Positions 6,877-16,057 are shown, counted from the first letter of the stretch. The stretch is 16,279 nucleotides of DNA from Prevotellamassilia sp. (GCA_009775705.1 VSQE01000057.1:1-16279), one strand, 5' to 3'. Translations and numbers: made by a program. Notes: generated by a model from the sequence alone, not told the origin.

Positions 6877-6884
6877 TATTTTTG
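6877..6884 (+). promoter_or_regulatory. guaB: -7 box of the guaB operon promoter
   Basis: TATTTTTG matches TAnnTTTG exactly and lies 28 bp before the guaB ATG at 6913, giving a leader of about 22 bases. No good -33 TTTG is seen at the usual distance. It is the only clear promoter before the five-gene run. Confidence 0.6.
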
Positions 6885-6912
6885 CATGCAATAAATATAT
6901 AAATGCCTTACT

Positions 6913-8394
6913 ATGACTGCTGATTTTATTGCCGACAAAATCGTAATGGATGGTCTTACGTATGATGACGTCCTTCTTGTTCCTGCTTATTCCGAAGTTC
7001 TTCCCCGAACGGTGGACCTTAGTACAAAGTTCAGCCGCAACATCGAGCTGCAGATTCCGTTTGTTACCGCGGCCATGGATACGGTGACAGAGGCTCCTAT
7101 GGCTATCGCCATCGCTCGCGAGGGGGGTATCGGAGTCATCCATAAGAATATGAGTATCGAGGACCAGGCCCGTCAGGTGGCAATCGTGAAACGTGCGGAG
7201 AATGGAATGATTTATGATCCCGTTACCATCGAGCGGGGGCGCACCGTGCGCGATGCCTTGCAGTTGATGGCAGAGTATCATATCGGAGGTATTCCCGTTG
7301 TGGATGAAAATTTGCATCTTGTGGGCATTGTCACCAATCGTGACCTGCGTTTTGAGCGTAATCTCGATAAACGGATTGATGATGTCATGACAACCGAAAA
7401 TCTTGTGACTACCACCCAGCAGACCGATCTGAGCGGTGCCAGTCAGATTTTGCAGGAGAATAAGATCGAGAAACTTCCTGTAGTTGATAAGGACGGAAAA
7501 CTCGTGGGGTTGATTACTTATAAGGATATTACGAAGGCAAAAGATAAGCCGATGGCCTGCAAGGACAGCAAGGGACGTCTGCGCGTGGCAGCCGGTGTAG
7601 GAGTTACGGCCGATACGCTGGAGCGTATGGAGGCCCTGGTGCAGGCCGGAGCCGATGCGATAGTCATAGATACGGCTCACGGACATTCCAAATATGTTAT
7701 TGAGAAATTGCGTGAGGCCAAGGCCTCTTTCTCGGGAGTGGATATTGTAGTAGGTAATGTCGCTACGGGCGAAGCTGCTCGTATGTTGGCCGATGCCGGT
7801 GCGGATTGTGTGAAAGTCGGTATCGGACCTGGTTCTATCTGTACCACACGTGTTGTGGCTGGTGTCGGGGTTCCTCAGCTCTCAGCTGTTTATGATGTTG
7901 CTTGCGCTCTGCAGGGAACTGGAGTACCTCTTATTGCCGATGGCGGATTGCGCTATTCGGGTGATGTGGTTAAAGCCTTGGCAGCCGGTGGCTGGAGCGT
8001 TATGATCGGCAGTTTGGTTGCCGGAACGGAGGAAAGTCCGGGAGAGACTGTTATCTTCAATGGTCGTAAATTCAAGACATACCGCGGAATGGGCAGCCTG
8101 GAGGCTATGGAGAATGGGTCTAAGGATCGCTATTTCCAGTCAGGAGTGCAGGAGGTGAAGAAGCTGGTGCCCGAGGGTATTGCCGGACGTGTTCCTTATA
8201 AAGGTTCCGTACAGGAGGTGATTTATCAGATGGTGGGCGGATTGCGTTCCGGCATGGGTTATTGTGGAGCGGCAACGATTGAGCAGTTGCACAATGCAAA
8301 GTTCACCCGCATCACGGGAGCCGGTGTGCTCGAAAGCCATCCGCACGACATCACCATTACAAGCGAGGCTCCCAATTACAGTCGTTCGGAATAA
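6913..8394 (+). CDS. guaB: Inosine-5'-monophosphate dehydrogenase
   Basis: GuaB oxidises IMP to XMP with NAD+, the committed step of guanine nucleotide synthesis in the cytoplasm. The 493-residue product is full length for a bacterial enzyme with a CBS pair. It starts with the typical DGLTYDDVLLVP (13-24). The two CBS domains lie at about 98-150 and 160-210 (GIPVVDENLHLVGIVTNRDL, KLPVVDKDGKLVGLITYKDI) and may sense ATP or GTP. The TIM barrel follows, with GADAIVIDTAHGHSK (246-260) and VVGNVATGEAA. The catalytic loop is GIGPGSICTTRVV with Cys310, followed by IADGGLRYSGDVVKALAAG and the YRGMGSLEAM flap. The start agrees with the family. It heads a co-directional run into foldase genes, 28 bp before the next start, so guanine nucleotide supply and envelope assembly may share a transcript. 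Confidence 0.98.
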   Translation: MTADFIADKIVMDGLTYDDVLLVPAYSEVLPRTVDLSTKFSRNIELQIPFVTAAMDTVTEAPMAIAIAREGGIGVIHKNMSIEDQARQVAIVKRAENGMIYDPVTIERGRTVRDALQLMAEYHIGGIPVVDENLHLVGIVTNRDLRFERNLDKRIDDVMTTENLVTTTQQTDLSGASQILQENKIEKLPVVDKDGKLVGLITYKDITKAKDKPMACKDSKGRLRVAAGVGVTADTLERMEALVQAGADAIVIDTAHGHSKYVIEKLREAKASFSGVDIVVGNVATGEAARMLADAGADCVKVGIGPGSICTTRVVAGVGVPQLSAVYDVACALQGTGVPLIADGGLRYSGDVVKALAAGGWSVMIGSLVAGTEESPGETVIFNGRKFKTYRGMGSLEAMENGSKDRYFQSGVQEVKKLVPEGIAGRVPYKGSVQEVIYQMVGGLRSGMGYCGAATIEQLHNAKFTRITGAGVLESHPHDITITSEAPNYSRSE

Positions 8395-8422
8395 ATAATA
8401 ATCAATGTAGCAGATATTTGAA

Positions 8423-9847
8423 ATGAAAAAGATATTCATAGCAATATTTTCCTTTCTCTCTTTGTCGGCCGCGGCTCAGACAAATGACGATCCGGTTCTC
8501 ATGACGATCAACGGAAAGCCCGTGACGCGGGCGGAGTTCGAGTATTCGTATAACAAGAACGGTAGTGTGGATGGTGCCGTAGAGAAGAAAACCGTAGGTG
8601 AATATGTCGATATGTTCATCAATTACAAACTCAAGGTGGCCGCTGCTGAAGAGGCAAGGATGGACACGCTTTCCTCGTTTTTGGATGAGTTCCGTCAATA
8701 CCGCGATTTGCAACTGACACCGGCTATGGTGGATACTGTTTTCATTGACTCTGTGGCCCGTTCCCTGTATGACCGTTCCAAAGCACAACTCGGTGGAAAG
8801 GATCTTTTGCGTCCGGCACACATTCTGCTGATGGTAAAACAGAATCAGGGTGAGGCTGAGAAGAATGCGGCTGCACAGAAGGCCGACAGTATCTGGAATC
8901 TTTTGCAGGGAGGAGCTGATTTTGAAGAACTGGCCCGTAAATTCTCACAGGATCCCGGCTCCGCTTCGAAAGGTGGCTTGTTGCCGTGGATAGGTCCCGG
9001 TTCTGTTTTGAAGGAATTCGAGGATGCCGCATATGCCCTCCAGGTTGGTCAGTATTCCAAGCCTTTCCTGTCGCCTGTGGGTTATCACATTGTATGGATG
9101 AAAGAGCGGAAACAGTTGGAACCGTATGAGATACTACGCCCTGAGATTATGAAAGGCCTGAGCCGGCAGGGGATTGAGGAAGTTTCTGCTGAGAACAAGA
9201 TCAAGAAAGTGATCGATGCTTCCGGCGGTCGTCTGACACGGGAGGCTGTCATGGATAGTCTGTTGCAGTCGCAATTGACAACCAACCCAGACCTTAAATA
9301 CTTGGTGATGGAATACCACGACGGGCTTTTGCTCTATGAGGTAAGCAAGCGTCAGGTGTGGGATGTTGCGGCTACGGACGAGGCTGGATTGGAACAGCAG
9401 TTCAAGAAGAACAAGAAGAAATATGCTTGGAGCGAACCGCGTTTCAAAGGATTCGTTTATCACTGTCGGGACGGGAAGCAGGCAAAGGCTGTCAAAGCCT
9501 TGCTGAAAAAATACGCTGACGGAGATTGGAAAAAAGCTGTGAAGGAAGCGTTTAATAAGGATTCTGTTTCCGTAAAAGTATCAGGACCTTATCTCTGCAA
9601 GAAAGGCGAGAATGCCTACGTGGATTATTCTGTGTTTGGAGGCGAGGAGCCGGGTGCCGTAACAGGATATCCGGTAAGCGGAGTGGCCGGAAAGAAATTT
9701 TCCCAGCCGAAAAACTATAAGGATGTGAGATCCCAGGTGGTCAACGACTGGCAGGAACATTTGGAGAAAGAATGGGTGGCAGGTCTGCGTTCGAAATATA
9801 AGTTCACGTTGGATTCCGAAGTTCTGAAAACTGTAAATAATCATTAA
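8423..9847 (+). CDS. Periplasmic peptidyl-prolyl isomerase with one parvulin domain
   Basis: A 474-residue foldase exported by a signal peptide (MKKIFIAIFSFLSLSAAAQ, about 1-19). An N-terminal helical region like those of SurA and PpiD follows (INGKPVTRAEFEYSY, EYVDMFINYKLKV). The single parvulin (PpiC-type rotamase) domain runs from about 130 to 228: LRPAHILLMV, then GADFEELARKFSQDPGSASKGGLLPWIGPG, split here by function into the substrate-pocket and GG-loop parts, ending VGYHIVWMKERK. A second half of about 240 residues (WSEPRFKGFVYHC, then a Lys-rich part) has no motif I can name. Such proteins help unfolded outer-membrane proteins cross the periplasm. It lies 8 bp before a second foldase gene, so the pair probably share substrates. 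The fold is sure; the exact subfamily and substrates are not. Confidence 0.92.
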   Translation: MKKIFIAIFSFLSLSAAAQTNDDPVLMTINGKPVTRAEFEYSYNKNGSVDGAVEKKTVGEYVDMFINYKLKVAAAEEARMDTLSSFLDEFRQYRDLQLTPAMVDTVFIDSVARSLYDRSKAQLGGKDLLRPAHILLMVKQNQGEAEKNAAAQKADSIWNLLQGGADFEELARKFSQDPGSASKGGLLPWIGPGSVLKEFEDAAYALQVGQYSKPFLSPVGYHIVWMKERKQLEPYEILRPEIMKGLSRQGIEEVSAENKIKKVIDASGGRLTREAVMDSLLQSQLTTNPDLKYLVMEYHDGLLLYEVSKRQVWDVAATDEAGLEQQFKKNKKKYAWSEPRFKGFVYHCRDGKQAKAVKALLKKYADGDWKKAVKEAFNKDSVSVKVSGPYLCKKGENAYVDYSVFGGEEPGAVTGYPVSGVAGKKFSQPKNYKDVRSQVVNDWQEHLEKEWVAGLRSKYKFTLDSEVLKTVNNH

Positions 9848-9855
9848 ATACTTCC

Positions 9856-11208
9856 ATGAATAAGAAAATCATATTCATTCTGGTCGCGCTTTTGTTTGCG
9901 CCGGTTCTTCGGGCACAGAAAAATATAGTGGATGAAGTCGTGTGGGTTGTGGGGGATGATCCTATCCTCTTGTCGGATGTAGAAGGGTTCCGGATTAGCG
10001 CGGAGTTGAACAACGAACCGATTGAAAATCCGTATTGCGTGATTCCCGAGATGTTGGCTGTGCAGAAATTGTTCTTGCATCAGGCGGATCTGGACAGTGT
10101 GGACGTGGACGAATCGCTGGTGCTCCGTGCAACCGAAGAGGAGTTGAATATGTATTTGCAGAATTATGGCTCCCGGGAAAATATGGAGACGATGATCCGG
10201 AAGTCTACGGCACAGATACGCGAGCAGATCAAGACCCGGCAGCGCGACAGCTGGCGAGTGGAGCAGGTACAGCAGAAGTTGAAAGAGAATATCAAGGTTA
10301 CTCCGGCCGAGGTGCGTGAATACTTTAAGGGTATGCCCGAGGACAGTTTGCCTTTTATTCCCACGCAGGTCGAGGTGCAGATTATAACTTCCGTGCCCGA
10401 ATCTTCGCGGGCTGAGATTGAAAGGGTTGAGGAACAACTTAGGGAATACGCCCGCCGTGTGAATTCAGGGGAGGCGGATTTTGCCACACTGGCCAAGCTA
10501 TATTCGCAGGACGGTTCGGCACGATTTGGTGGCGAACTGGGATATACGGGAAAGAACAAGTGGGTGCCCGAGTTCGCAAACGTGGCATTCAGTCTGAACG
10601 ATCCCAAGAAGGTATCGAAGATTGTACGTACTGAATATGGCTTTCATATTATCCAGCTGATCGGGAAACAGGGCGACAAGGTCAACGTGCGGCATATTTT
10701 GCTGAAGCCGGAGATAGATGAGGAGGAGTACGTCAAAGGGCTGGCTCGGCTGGATTCCATTGCTCAGGATATACGTGACGAAAAGTTTACTTTTGAAAAC
10801 GGTGTGGCGGTTTTGTCGGAAGATAAGGACACCCGTAACAACAGAGGTCTGATGGCTTATCTGAATCCCGAGACAAGAGAGGTGACATCCCGTTTCCAGA
10901 TGAAACAGCTTCCTCAGGATGTAGCGAAAGTTGTAGATACACTGAAAGTGGGAGAGATATCGCAGGCTTTCAGAATGACGAATGAGAAGGGGCAGACAGT
11001 TTGTGCGATTGTGAAATTGAAAAACAGGATAGAAGGACATCGGGCCAGCATGACAGAGGATTTTCAGAAACTGAAGGATGTGGTCTTTGCCAGACGCAGT
11101 GAAGAAAAAATAGAAAAATGGATTCGGGAAAAGCAGAAAAACACGTATGTCCGCATTAATGCGGACTGGCGCAACTGCAAATTCAAATATCCCGGTTGGA
11201 TCAAATAA
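9856..11208 (+). CDS. surA: SurA-like periplasmic foldase with two parvulin domains
   Basis: The 450-residue protein has a signal peptide (MNKKIIFILVALLFAPVLRA, about 1-20) and a SurA-type N-terminal chaperone region that starts NIVDEVVWVVGDDPILLSDV and contains a LAVQKLFLHQA helix. Parvulin domain 1 spans about 171-270 (GEADFATLAKLYSQDGSA, FGGELGYTGK, YGFHIIQLI). Domain 2 begins near 276 (VNVRHILLKPEID) and runs to about 390 (NRGLMAYLNPET, LKVGEISQAFRM). In the family, SurA carries unfolded beta-barrel proteins to the BAM complex. Domain 2 keeps the opening VRHILL and an NRG turn, but its middle is divergent, so its isomerase activity is uncertain. The start at 9856 is 8 bp after the previous stop, and the stop overlaps the next gene by 13 bp, so expression is tightly linked. 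Confidence 0.92.
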   Translation: MNKKIIFILVALLFAPVLRAQKNIVDEVVWVVGDDPILLSDVEGFRISAELNNEPIENPYCVIPEMLAVQKLFLHQADLDSVDVDESLVLRATEEELNMYLQNYGSRENMETMIRKSTAQIREQIKTRQRDSWRVEQVQQKLKENIKVTPAEVREYFKGMPEDSLPFIPTQVEVQIITSVPESSRAEIERVEEQLREYARRVNSGEADFATLAKLYSQDGSARFGGELGYTGKNKWVPEFANVAFSLNDPKKVSKIVRTEYGFHIIQLIGKQGDKVNVRHILLKPEIDEEEYVKGLARLDSIAQDIRDEKFTFENGVAVLSEDKDTRNNRGLMAYLNPETREVTSRFQMKQLPQDVAKVVDTLKVGEISQAFRMTNEKGQTVCAIVKLKNRIEGHRASMTEDFQKLKDVVFARRSEEKIEKWIREKQKNTYVRINADWRNCKFKYPGWIK

Positions 11209-12857
11209 TTTTTCCTGTTTTGAGAACTAATTTGAATTGCCGTGTATTTGTTTGGGTCGGACTGCTTTTTTTTGTACTGGCTCAAACAAATGCTGTTTAT
11301 TATACCAGCGAAAATAAAAAGTCTCGGAAGAAAACAGACGAGCGCATCCATCTGGTACATGCGGACAATCTGACGTATGACCAGTTTACAAGGCCCGAGG
11401 CGCAGTGCTTGAGCGGTAAGGTGGAATTTCTGCATGGTGGATTGCGGATGTATTGTGACAGTGCCGTGCTTTTGCAGGCAGCCAATTCATTTGAGGCTTT
11501 TGGTCATGTGAAGATGATACAGGGCGATACGCTGACATTGGTCGGAGAGTATCTTTTCTATGACGGTGAGTCGCAGATAGCCCAGATCCGGCGCAATGTG
11601 AAGATGACGCACCGTGCGCAGGTACTGCTTACAGATAGCCTGAACTATGACCGTTTGTATGATGTGGGCTATTTTTTTGACGGAGGCCAATTGATTGACG
11701 GGGAGAACACGCTGACTTCGGATTGGGGAGAATATTATACATCTACGAAGAAAGCGACATTCAACTATAAGGTGAAACTTACGAACCCCAAGTTTACGCT
11801 GACTTCGGACACGTTGCATTATGACATGAATACCAAATGGGCTGAGGTTGAGGGACCTTCCAATATTTTGAGCGGAGACAATCATATTTATACGGAACGA
11901 GGTTTCTACAATACGCAGACGCAGAAGGCGGAGTTGTTTGACAAGACTGTTTTGTTCAATCAGGGAAGAAGGATGACCGGTGACAGTCTTTTCTATGACA
12001 AGAATGCGGGTATCATGAAGGCTTTCCGGAATATCGTTTATGAGGACAAGAAGAACAGGAATATCCTGATCGGACATTATTGCTGGTATAATGAACTTAC
12101 AGGCGAGGCATTGGCAACGGACAGCGCGTTGGCCAAGGACTATTCCAGTTCGGAAGATACGCTGTTTGTCCATGCCGATACGCTGAGGCTTTACACCTAT
12201 AATATGGAGACGGATTCCGTGTATAGGGTGATGCACGGTTATTTCCATGTGCGGGCTTACCGGACAGACGTGCAGGCCGTGTGCGACTCTCTGGTGTTCA
12301 ATTCACGTGAGAAGAAGATGACCCTTTTCCGCGATCCTATTGTCTGGAGCGAAGGCCGGCAGGTTTTGGGAGAGGAGATCAATGTTTACAGCAACGATTC
12401 TACGATAGACAGTATCTATGTGGAAAGGCAGGCCCTGCTGGTTGAGAACCTGGATTCGTTGCATTACAACCAGATTGCGGGCCAGCTCATGAAATCATAC
12501 TATGAAGGGGGAGAGATGCGGGAGAATGAGGTAGAGGGGAATGTGTATGTCGTGTGGTTTCCGTTGGAGAAGGACAGCACGATATTGTACCAGAACTATA
12601 CGGAAACAAGCCGGCTGAGGATGTTTATGCAGGATCGTAAGTTCCGTCGGTTGTGGTCACCTTCGGCAGAAGGGTATATTTATCCAGTCGGATTGGCTCC
12701 ACAGGAGCAGACACGTCTGGAAGGATTTGCTTGGTTTGATTATATCCGTCCTCTTGACAAGTATGACCTGTTTGAATGGAGAGGGAAGCGAAAAGGCACG
12801 GAACTGAAGCCTTCGATACGCCGTGAACCTCCCTTGCAGAAAATCACATCGAAATAG
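11196..12857 (+). CDS. OstA/LptA-like envelope protein
   Basis: A 553-residue exported protein. The N-terminus has a basic start and a hydrophobic stretch (VFVWVGLLFFVLAQTNA, about 17-33), which acts as a signal peptide. The mature part repeats a beta-strand pattern typical of the OstA/LptA fold: HADNLTYDQF, LSGKVEFLHGGLRMYCDSAVL, AFGHVKMIQGDTLTLVGEYLFYD and RRNVKMTHRAQVLLTDSLNYD, then further copies (LTSDTLHYDM, MTGDSLFYDK, HADTLRLYTY). Proteins of this fold bridge the periplasm in lipopolysaccharide transport. It is longer than E. coli LptA (about 185 residues), with several repeats, and may be a Bacteroidetes-specific variant. The ATG lies 13 bp inside the end of the SurA-like gene, so translation is probably coupled. 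Later TTG starts are possible but would cut the signal peptide. Confidence 0.88.
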   Translation: MDQIIFPVLRTNLNCRVFVWVGLLFFVLAQTNAVYYTSENKKSRKKTDERIHLVHADNLTYDQFTRPEAQCLSGKVEFLHGGLRMYCDSAVLLQAANSFEAFGHVKMIQGDTLTLVGEYLFYDGESQIAQIRRNVKMTHRAQVLLTDSLNYDRLYDVGYFFDGGQLIDGENTLTSDWGEYYTSTKKATFNYKVKLTNPKFTLTSDTLHYDMNTKWAEVEGPSNILSGDNHIYTERGFYNTQTQKAELFDKTVLFNQGRRMTGDSLFYDKNAGIMKAFRNIVYEDKKNRNILIGHYCWYNELTGEALATDSALAKDYSSSEDTLFVHADTLRLYTYNMETDSVYRVMHGYFHVRAYRTDVQAVCDSLVFNSREKKMTLFRDPIVWSEGRQVLGEEINVYSNDSTIDSIYVERQALLVENLDSLHYNQIAGQLMKSYYEGGEMRENEVEGNVYVVWFPLEKDSTILYQNYTETSRLRMFMQDRKFRRLWSPSAEGYIYPVGLAPQEQTRLEGFAWFDYIRPLDKYDLFEWRGKRKGTELKPSIRREPPLQKITSK

Positions 12858-12858
12858 T

Positions 12859-14700
12859 ATGAGTGACATCATTCATCTTTTACCGGATTCCGTTGCCAAT
12901 CAGATTGCGGCGGGAGAAGTTATACAGCGTCCTTCATCCGTCATAAAGGAATTGGTGGAAAATTCCATAGATGCAGGTGCTACTCTGATTAAAGTGTATA
13001 TTACCGATGCCGGAAAATCACGCATACAGGTGATCGATAACGGAAAAGGAATGAGCGAGACGGATGCCCGTCTTGCTTTTGAACGGCATGCCACTTCGAA
13101 GATTAAAGAGGCTGCCGACCTTTTTGCATTGCATACGATGGGATTTCGAGGCGAAGCTCTGGCTTCCATTGCGGCAGTCGCTCAGGTGGAACTTCGTACC
13201 AGAATGGAAGGGGAGGAATTGGGTGTTTCCATCATTATTGAAGGCTGTCGTGTCAAGGAACAGCAGCCGGTGGCTTGTCCTGTCGGAGCGAATTTCATTG
13301 TGAACAATCTGTTTTATAATATTCCTGCCCGTCGGAAGTTCCTAAAATCCAACCAGACGGAAACCACCAATATCCTGAATGAGTTTGAGCGTATCGCATT
13401 GGCCCATCCCGAACTTTCTTTCCAACTGTACAGTAATGACAATCTGTTGTTGGACTTACCCGGGGGAAATTTCAGACAGAGAATTCTGAATATTTTCGGA
13501 AAAAGGACGGACGCCCAGCTGGTACCTGTTCAGGTTGAGACTTCTCTGGCTCGGATTACGGGATTTGTTGGTATCCCAGATAGTGCCCGCAAGAAAGGAA
13601 CGCACCAATATTTCTTTGTAAACGGAAGGTATATGCGCCATCCTTATTTTGCCAAATCCGTGATGACTGCATACGAACGTCTGATTCCCGAGGGAGAGCA
13701 GGTATCGTTTTTTCTTTCGTTCGAGATAGATCCTTCGAAAATAGATGTCAACATTCATCCTACCAAGACCGAAATAAAGTTTCAGGACGAGCAGGCTCTC
13801 TGGCAGATTTTGTTGGCCGCTGTGCGTGAGGCGTTGGGCAAGTATAATGCGGTTCCTACGATAGATTTTGACATGGAAAACCGGCCCGAAATACCGCTTT
13901 TCAATTCGGAGGATACAGATATACGGCCTCCTGAACTGCATATCAATGCTTCGTATAATCCTTTCGACCATCAGACGGGGAGTGCGATGGGGGGCAGGAG
14001 TGGCCGTAAGGCGCGTAGCGAAGATTGGAGGAGTCTGTATAACTCTCTGTATGAGGAGCGGGCGAAGTCTACAGAAGAGTCGGAAACTTTTGCTCCCTTA
14101 TTTGAGGAGGAATCGGAAACTGCGAAGTGGACCCGTGAAGCTGCTGTCTGTTTCCAATATAAAGGAGGATATATTGTATCTCCCGTTGCAGACGGATTGA
14201 TGATAGTAGATCAGCATAGAGCGCATGCGCGTATTCTGTATGAGCGTTATCTTCGTCAACTTTCTGAGAAGAAAGGTGTCTCTCAGGGATTGCTGTTCCC
14301 GCAGATCGTGGAGTTCCCTCCTTCCTTGTCTGTGGTAATGGAAAAAATGCAGGGCAATCTTTTGGCTATAGGCTTTGACATCTCAAATTTGGGTGGAGGT
14401 AGTTACTCTATTCTTGGAATACCCGCTGGAACGGAAGGTTTGGATCCGGTCCGTTTGTTGCAGGCCATTGTGGAAGAGGCGCAGGAAGGAAAGCCGAATG
14501 CGGAGAACGAAATACAGCATCATATTGCTTTGGTTTTGTCCAAGAAGGCTGCCATCCCGGTAGGGCAAGTACTTTCGGAAGAGGAGATGAAGGATCTGCT
14601 GGAGAATCTCATGCGTCAGGAAACGATGACTTATACGCCTGAGGGAAAAATCATCTATACGGTGATAGGTAGCGACAAAATAGAGGGACTCTTTAGCTGA
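12859..14700 (+). CDS. mutL: DNA mismatch repair protein MutL
   Basis: MutL is the ATPase that couples mismatch recognition by MutS to strand removal. The start at 12859 (MSDIIHLLPDSVANQIAAGEV) gives 613 residues; a frame opening 36 bp earlier adds residues unlike the family and overlaps the previous gene. GHKL motifs are intact: ELVENSIDAGAT (31-42), DNGKGM (60-65), RHATSKI (76-82) and GFRGEAL (95-101). The transducer domain has FVNGRYM and DVNIHPTKTE. A linker covers about 335-425. In the C-terminal dimerisation domain the beta-clamp motif QGLLFP (476-481) is present. The endonuclease motifs are not canonical: DQHRAHARILYE (451-462) has Ala where DQHA(X)2E(X)4E has its middle Glu, SKKAAI (561-566) lacks the Cys of the ACR-like motif, and YTPEGK (592-597) replaces the CPHGRP site. 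It follows the OstA-like gene by 1 bp, the last of the run. Confidence 0.97.
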   Translation: MSDIIHLLPDSVANQIAAGEVIQRPSSVIKELVENSIDAGATLIKVYITDAGKSRIQVIDNGKGMSETDARLAFERHATSKIKEAADLFALHTMGFRGEALASIAAVAQVELRTRMEGEELGVSIIIEGCRVKEQQPVACPVGANFIVNNLFYNIPARRKFLKSNQTETTNILNEFERIALAHPELSFQLYSNDNLLLDLPGGNFRQRILNIFGKRTDAQLVPVQVETSLARITGFVGIPDSARKKGTHQYFFVNGRYMRHPYFAKSVMTAYERLIPEGEQVSFFLSFEIDPSKIDVNIHPTKTEIKFQDEQALWQILLAAVREALGKYNAVPTIDFDMENRPEIPLFNSEDTDIRPPELHINASYNPFDHQTGSAMGGRSGRKARSEDWRSLYNSLYEERAKSTEESETFAPLFEEESETAKWTREAAVCFQYKGGYIVSPVADGLMIVDQHRAHARILYERYLRQLSEKKGVSQGLLFPQIVEFPPSLSVVMEKMQGNLLAIGFDISNLGGGSYSILGIPAGTEGLDPVRLLQAIVEEAQEGKPNAENEIQHHIALVLSKKAAIPVGQVLSEEEMKDLLENLMRQETMTYTPEGKIIYTVIGSDKIEGLFS

Positions 14701-14744
14701 AGAAAAAAACTTCGTGTAAGATTCTGTAAGAATATTGCTCTTGG

Positions 14745-14803
14745 ATATAAATCAAAAAAGAGATGCAATCCGCAACGGATTGCATCTCTTTTTTGATTTA
14801 TAT
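14745..14803. terminator. 28-bp perfect inverted repeat, two-way terminator
   Basis: The arms at 14745-14772 and 14776-14803 are exact inverted copies with a 3-base CAA spacer. The GC-richer centre (GAGATGCAATCCG) forms the stem. The flanking A6 and T6 runs give a T-rich tail in both directions. It should end both the guaB-mutL transcript (+) and the OmpA-family gene (-), whose stops face each other. Confidence 0.9.
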
Positions 14804-14826
14804 TACTCTCGATGAAGGGGAGATGT

Positions 14827-15981
14827 TTACTGCAATTGAACGGTTGCACGACGGTTGTAAGAGAAGGGAGAAATGGTATTTACACCACCCTTGCCTTCAA
14901 CAATGATGTTGTCGCGGTTTACACCCATCTTAACAAGTTCGTTAGCAACGGCATTTGCACGTTTTTCGCTAAGAGTTTTGTTGAATGCAGATGATCCAGT
15001 CTTGCTGTCGGCATAGCCGGTAACAACAATCTTGCGGTTGTTGGCTTTTGCATATTCTGCAACTTCCTTCACATTTACGAGGTCCTTGCGGCTGGCAATG
15101 CGGGAAGAACCGATGTTGAAGAATACGGACTGGGGAGTAGAAACGATAATTTCTTTCTTACCGCTCTCGTCCTTAACAACCTGAGGTTTCTGGTTGGCGA
15201 GCATGTCGCGCAGACGTGCGTTTTCATCCTGCTGCTCTTTAAGAGAAGAGTTGAGGGCATCCATCTGTTCCTTGTTCATGGCCATCAGAGCATCTACGTC
15301 CGGAGCTTTTTCCCAGTTGGATTTTCCAAGGTTGTAGGTTAAACCAACAGATGCACCGAGGTTCTTGTCCCAGTGGCGAGGTTTGTTCTTCATATAAGAG
15401 GACCAACGATCGTTTTGAGAATTGTCGAAGGAACCTTCAATGGCATTGATGTAAATCTCGAAATAGATGTTCCATTTGTCGGCTACGCGGAAATTATTCA
15501 GCAAACCGGCATTATAGCTGATGTCATAGACATTATTGCACATGTTGCGTGCTACACCGATACCTACATAGGGAATGAAATTCCATACGCGTTTTTCGTT
15601 GTAACCGAACAGCATGTTGGAGAGGTTGAAGGTTACGTCTTCGTGCAGATTCCAATAGTCAAATGTGCTCTGATGATTGGGGTCAACGCGCTTCATTCCG
15701 ATGCCCTGAAATTTTGTGCGGAGACCCAGACCCGGGGTGAACCATTTGCCGACAGCTACTTCAAAACCAAAGGTTCCGCGCTTGTCGCTGAAAGGATTTC
15801 TGCTTACTCCGAAATCCTGCGAACTGTAAGCTGCATTATAATTGGCACCGGCAGATACATACCAGTTGGCCCAAAAAGAATTAGTGGCAACACTGTACTT
15901 TTTGCTCGGAACTTCTGTTTCCTGAGCTGTTGCAGAGGTGGAAAGTCCTACCAATGCAAGTGCAAACATTAACTTTCTCAT
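14827..15981 (-). CDS. OmpA-family outer-membrane protein
   Basis: The 384-residue product starts MRKLMFALALVGLSTSATAQ, a signal peptide cut after ATA (about residue 19). A frame 12 codons longer would add a non-signal extension, so I prefer the start at 15981. Residues about 25-225 look like an eight-strand beta barrel (YVSAGANYNAAY, VAVGKWFTPGLGLRTKFQG, FIPYVGIGVARNM, YFEIYINAIEG, LGASVGLTYNLG). A short coiled segment follows (MNKEQMDALNSSLKEQQDEN, about 245-270). The C-terminal OmpA domain (about 285-384) shows VFFNIGSSRIA, VVTGYADSKTG, NKTLSEKRANAVANELVKMG and a closing YNRRATVQL. That domain binds peptidoglycan and ties the outer membrane to the wall. It sits opposite mutL and has its own promoter and a leader of about 70 bases, as in many abundant outer-membrane proteins. 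Confidence 0.93.
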   Translation of the reverse strand: MRKLMFALALVGLSTSATAQETEVPSKKYSVATNSFWANWYVSAGANYNAAYSSQDFGVSRNPFSDKRGTFGFEVAVGKWFTPGLGLRTKFQGIGMKRVDPNHQSTFDYWNLHEDVTFNLSNMLFGYNEKRVWNFIPYVGIGVARNMCNNVYDISYNAGLLNNFRVADKWNIYFEIYINAIEGSFDNSQNDRWSSYMKNKPRHWDKNLGASVGLTYNLGKSNWEKAPDVDALMAMNKEQMDALNSSLKEQQDENARLRDMLANQKPQVVKDESGKKEIIVSTPQSVFFNIGSSRIASRKDLVNVKEVAEYAKANNRKIVVTGYADSKTGSSAFNKTLSEKRANAVANELVKMGVNRDNIIVEGKGGVNTISPFSYNRRATVQLQ

Positions 15982-16057
15982 ATTTTTATTTGTTTGTAAA
16001 TGTATATTCATACGCATCGCTTTTATCGCAATATCAGAGAGAATCCGTTTCTTCGCG

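Noticed and set aside
6903..6923. A tiny upstream frame (MPYYDC-stop) overlapping the guaB start
   Set aside because: Six codons beginning 10 bases before the guaB ATG can occur by chance, and nothing marks it as a leader peptide.
6796..7686. A 296-codon minus-strand frame opposite guaB
   Set aside because: It overlaps the unambiguous guaB gene and its promoter, and its translation has no recognisable domain.
9844..10437. A 197-codon minus-strand frame opposite the SurA-like gene
   Set aside because: It is explained by the reverse of the SurA-like coding sequence, with no features of its own.
11487..12248. A 253-codon minus-strand frame opposite the OstA-like gene
   Set aside because: The plus-strand protein has a signal peptide and repeated OstA-like strands, and the antisense frame has neither.
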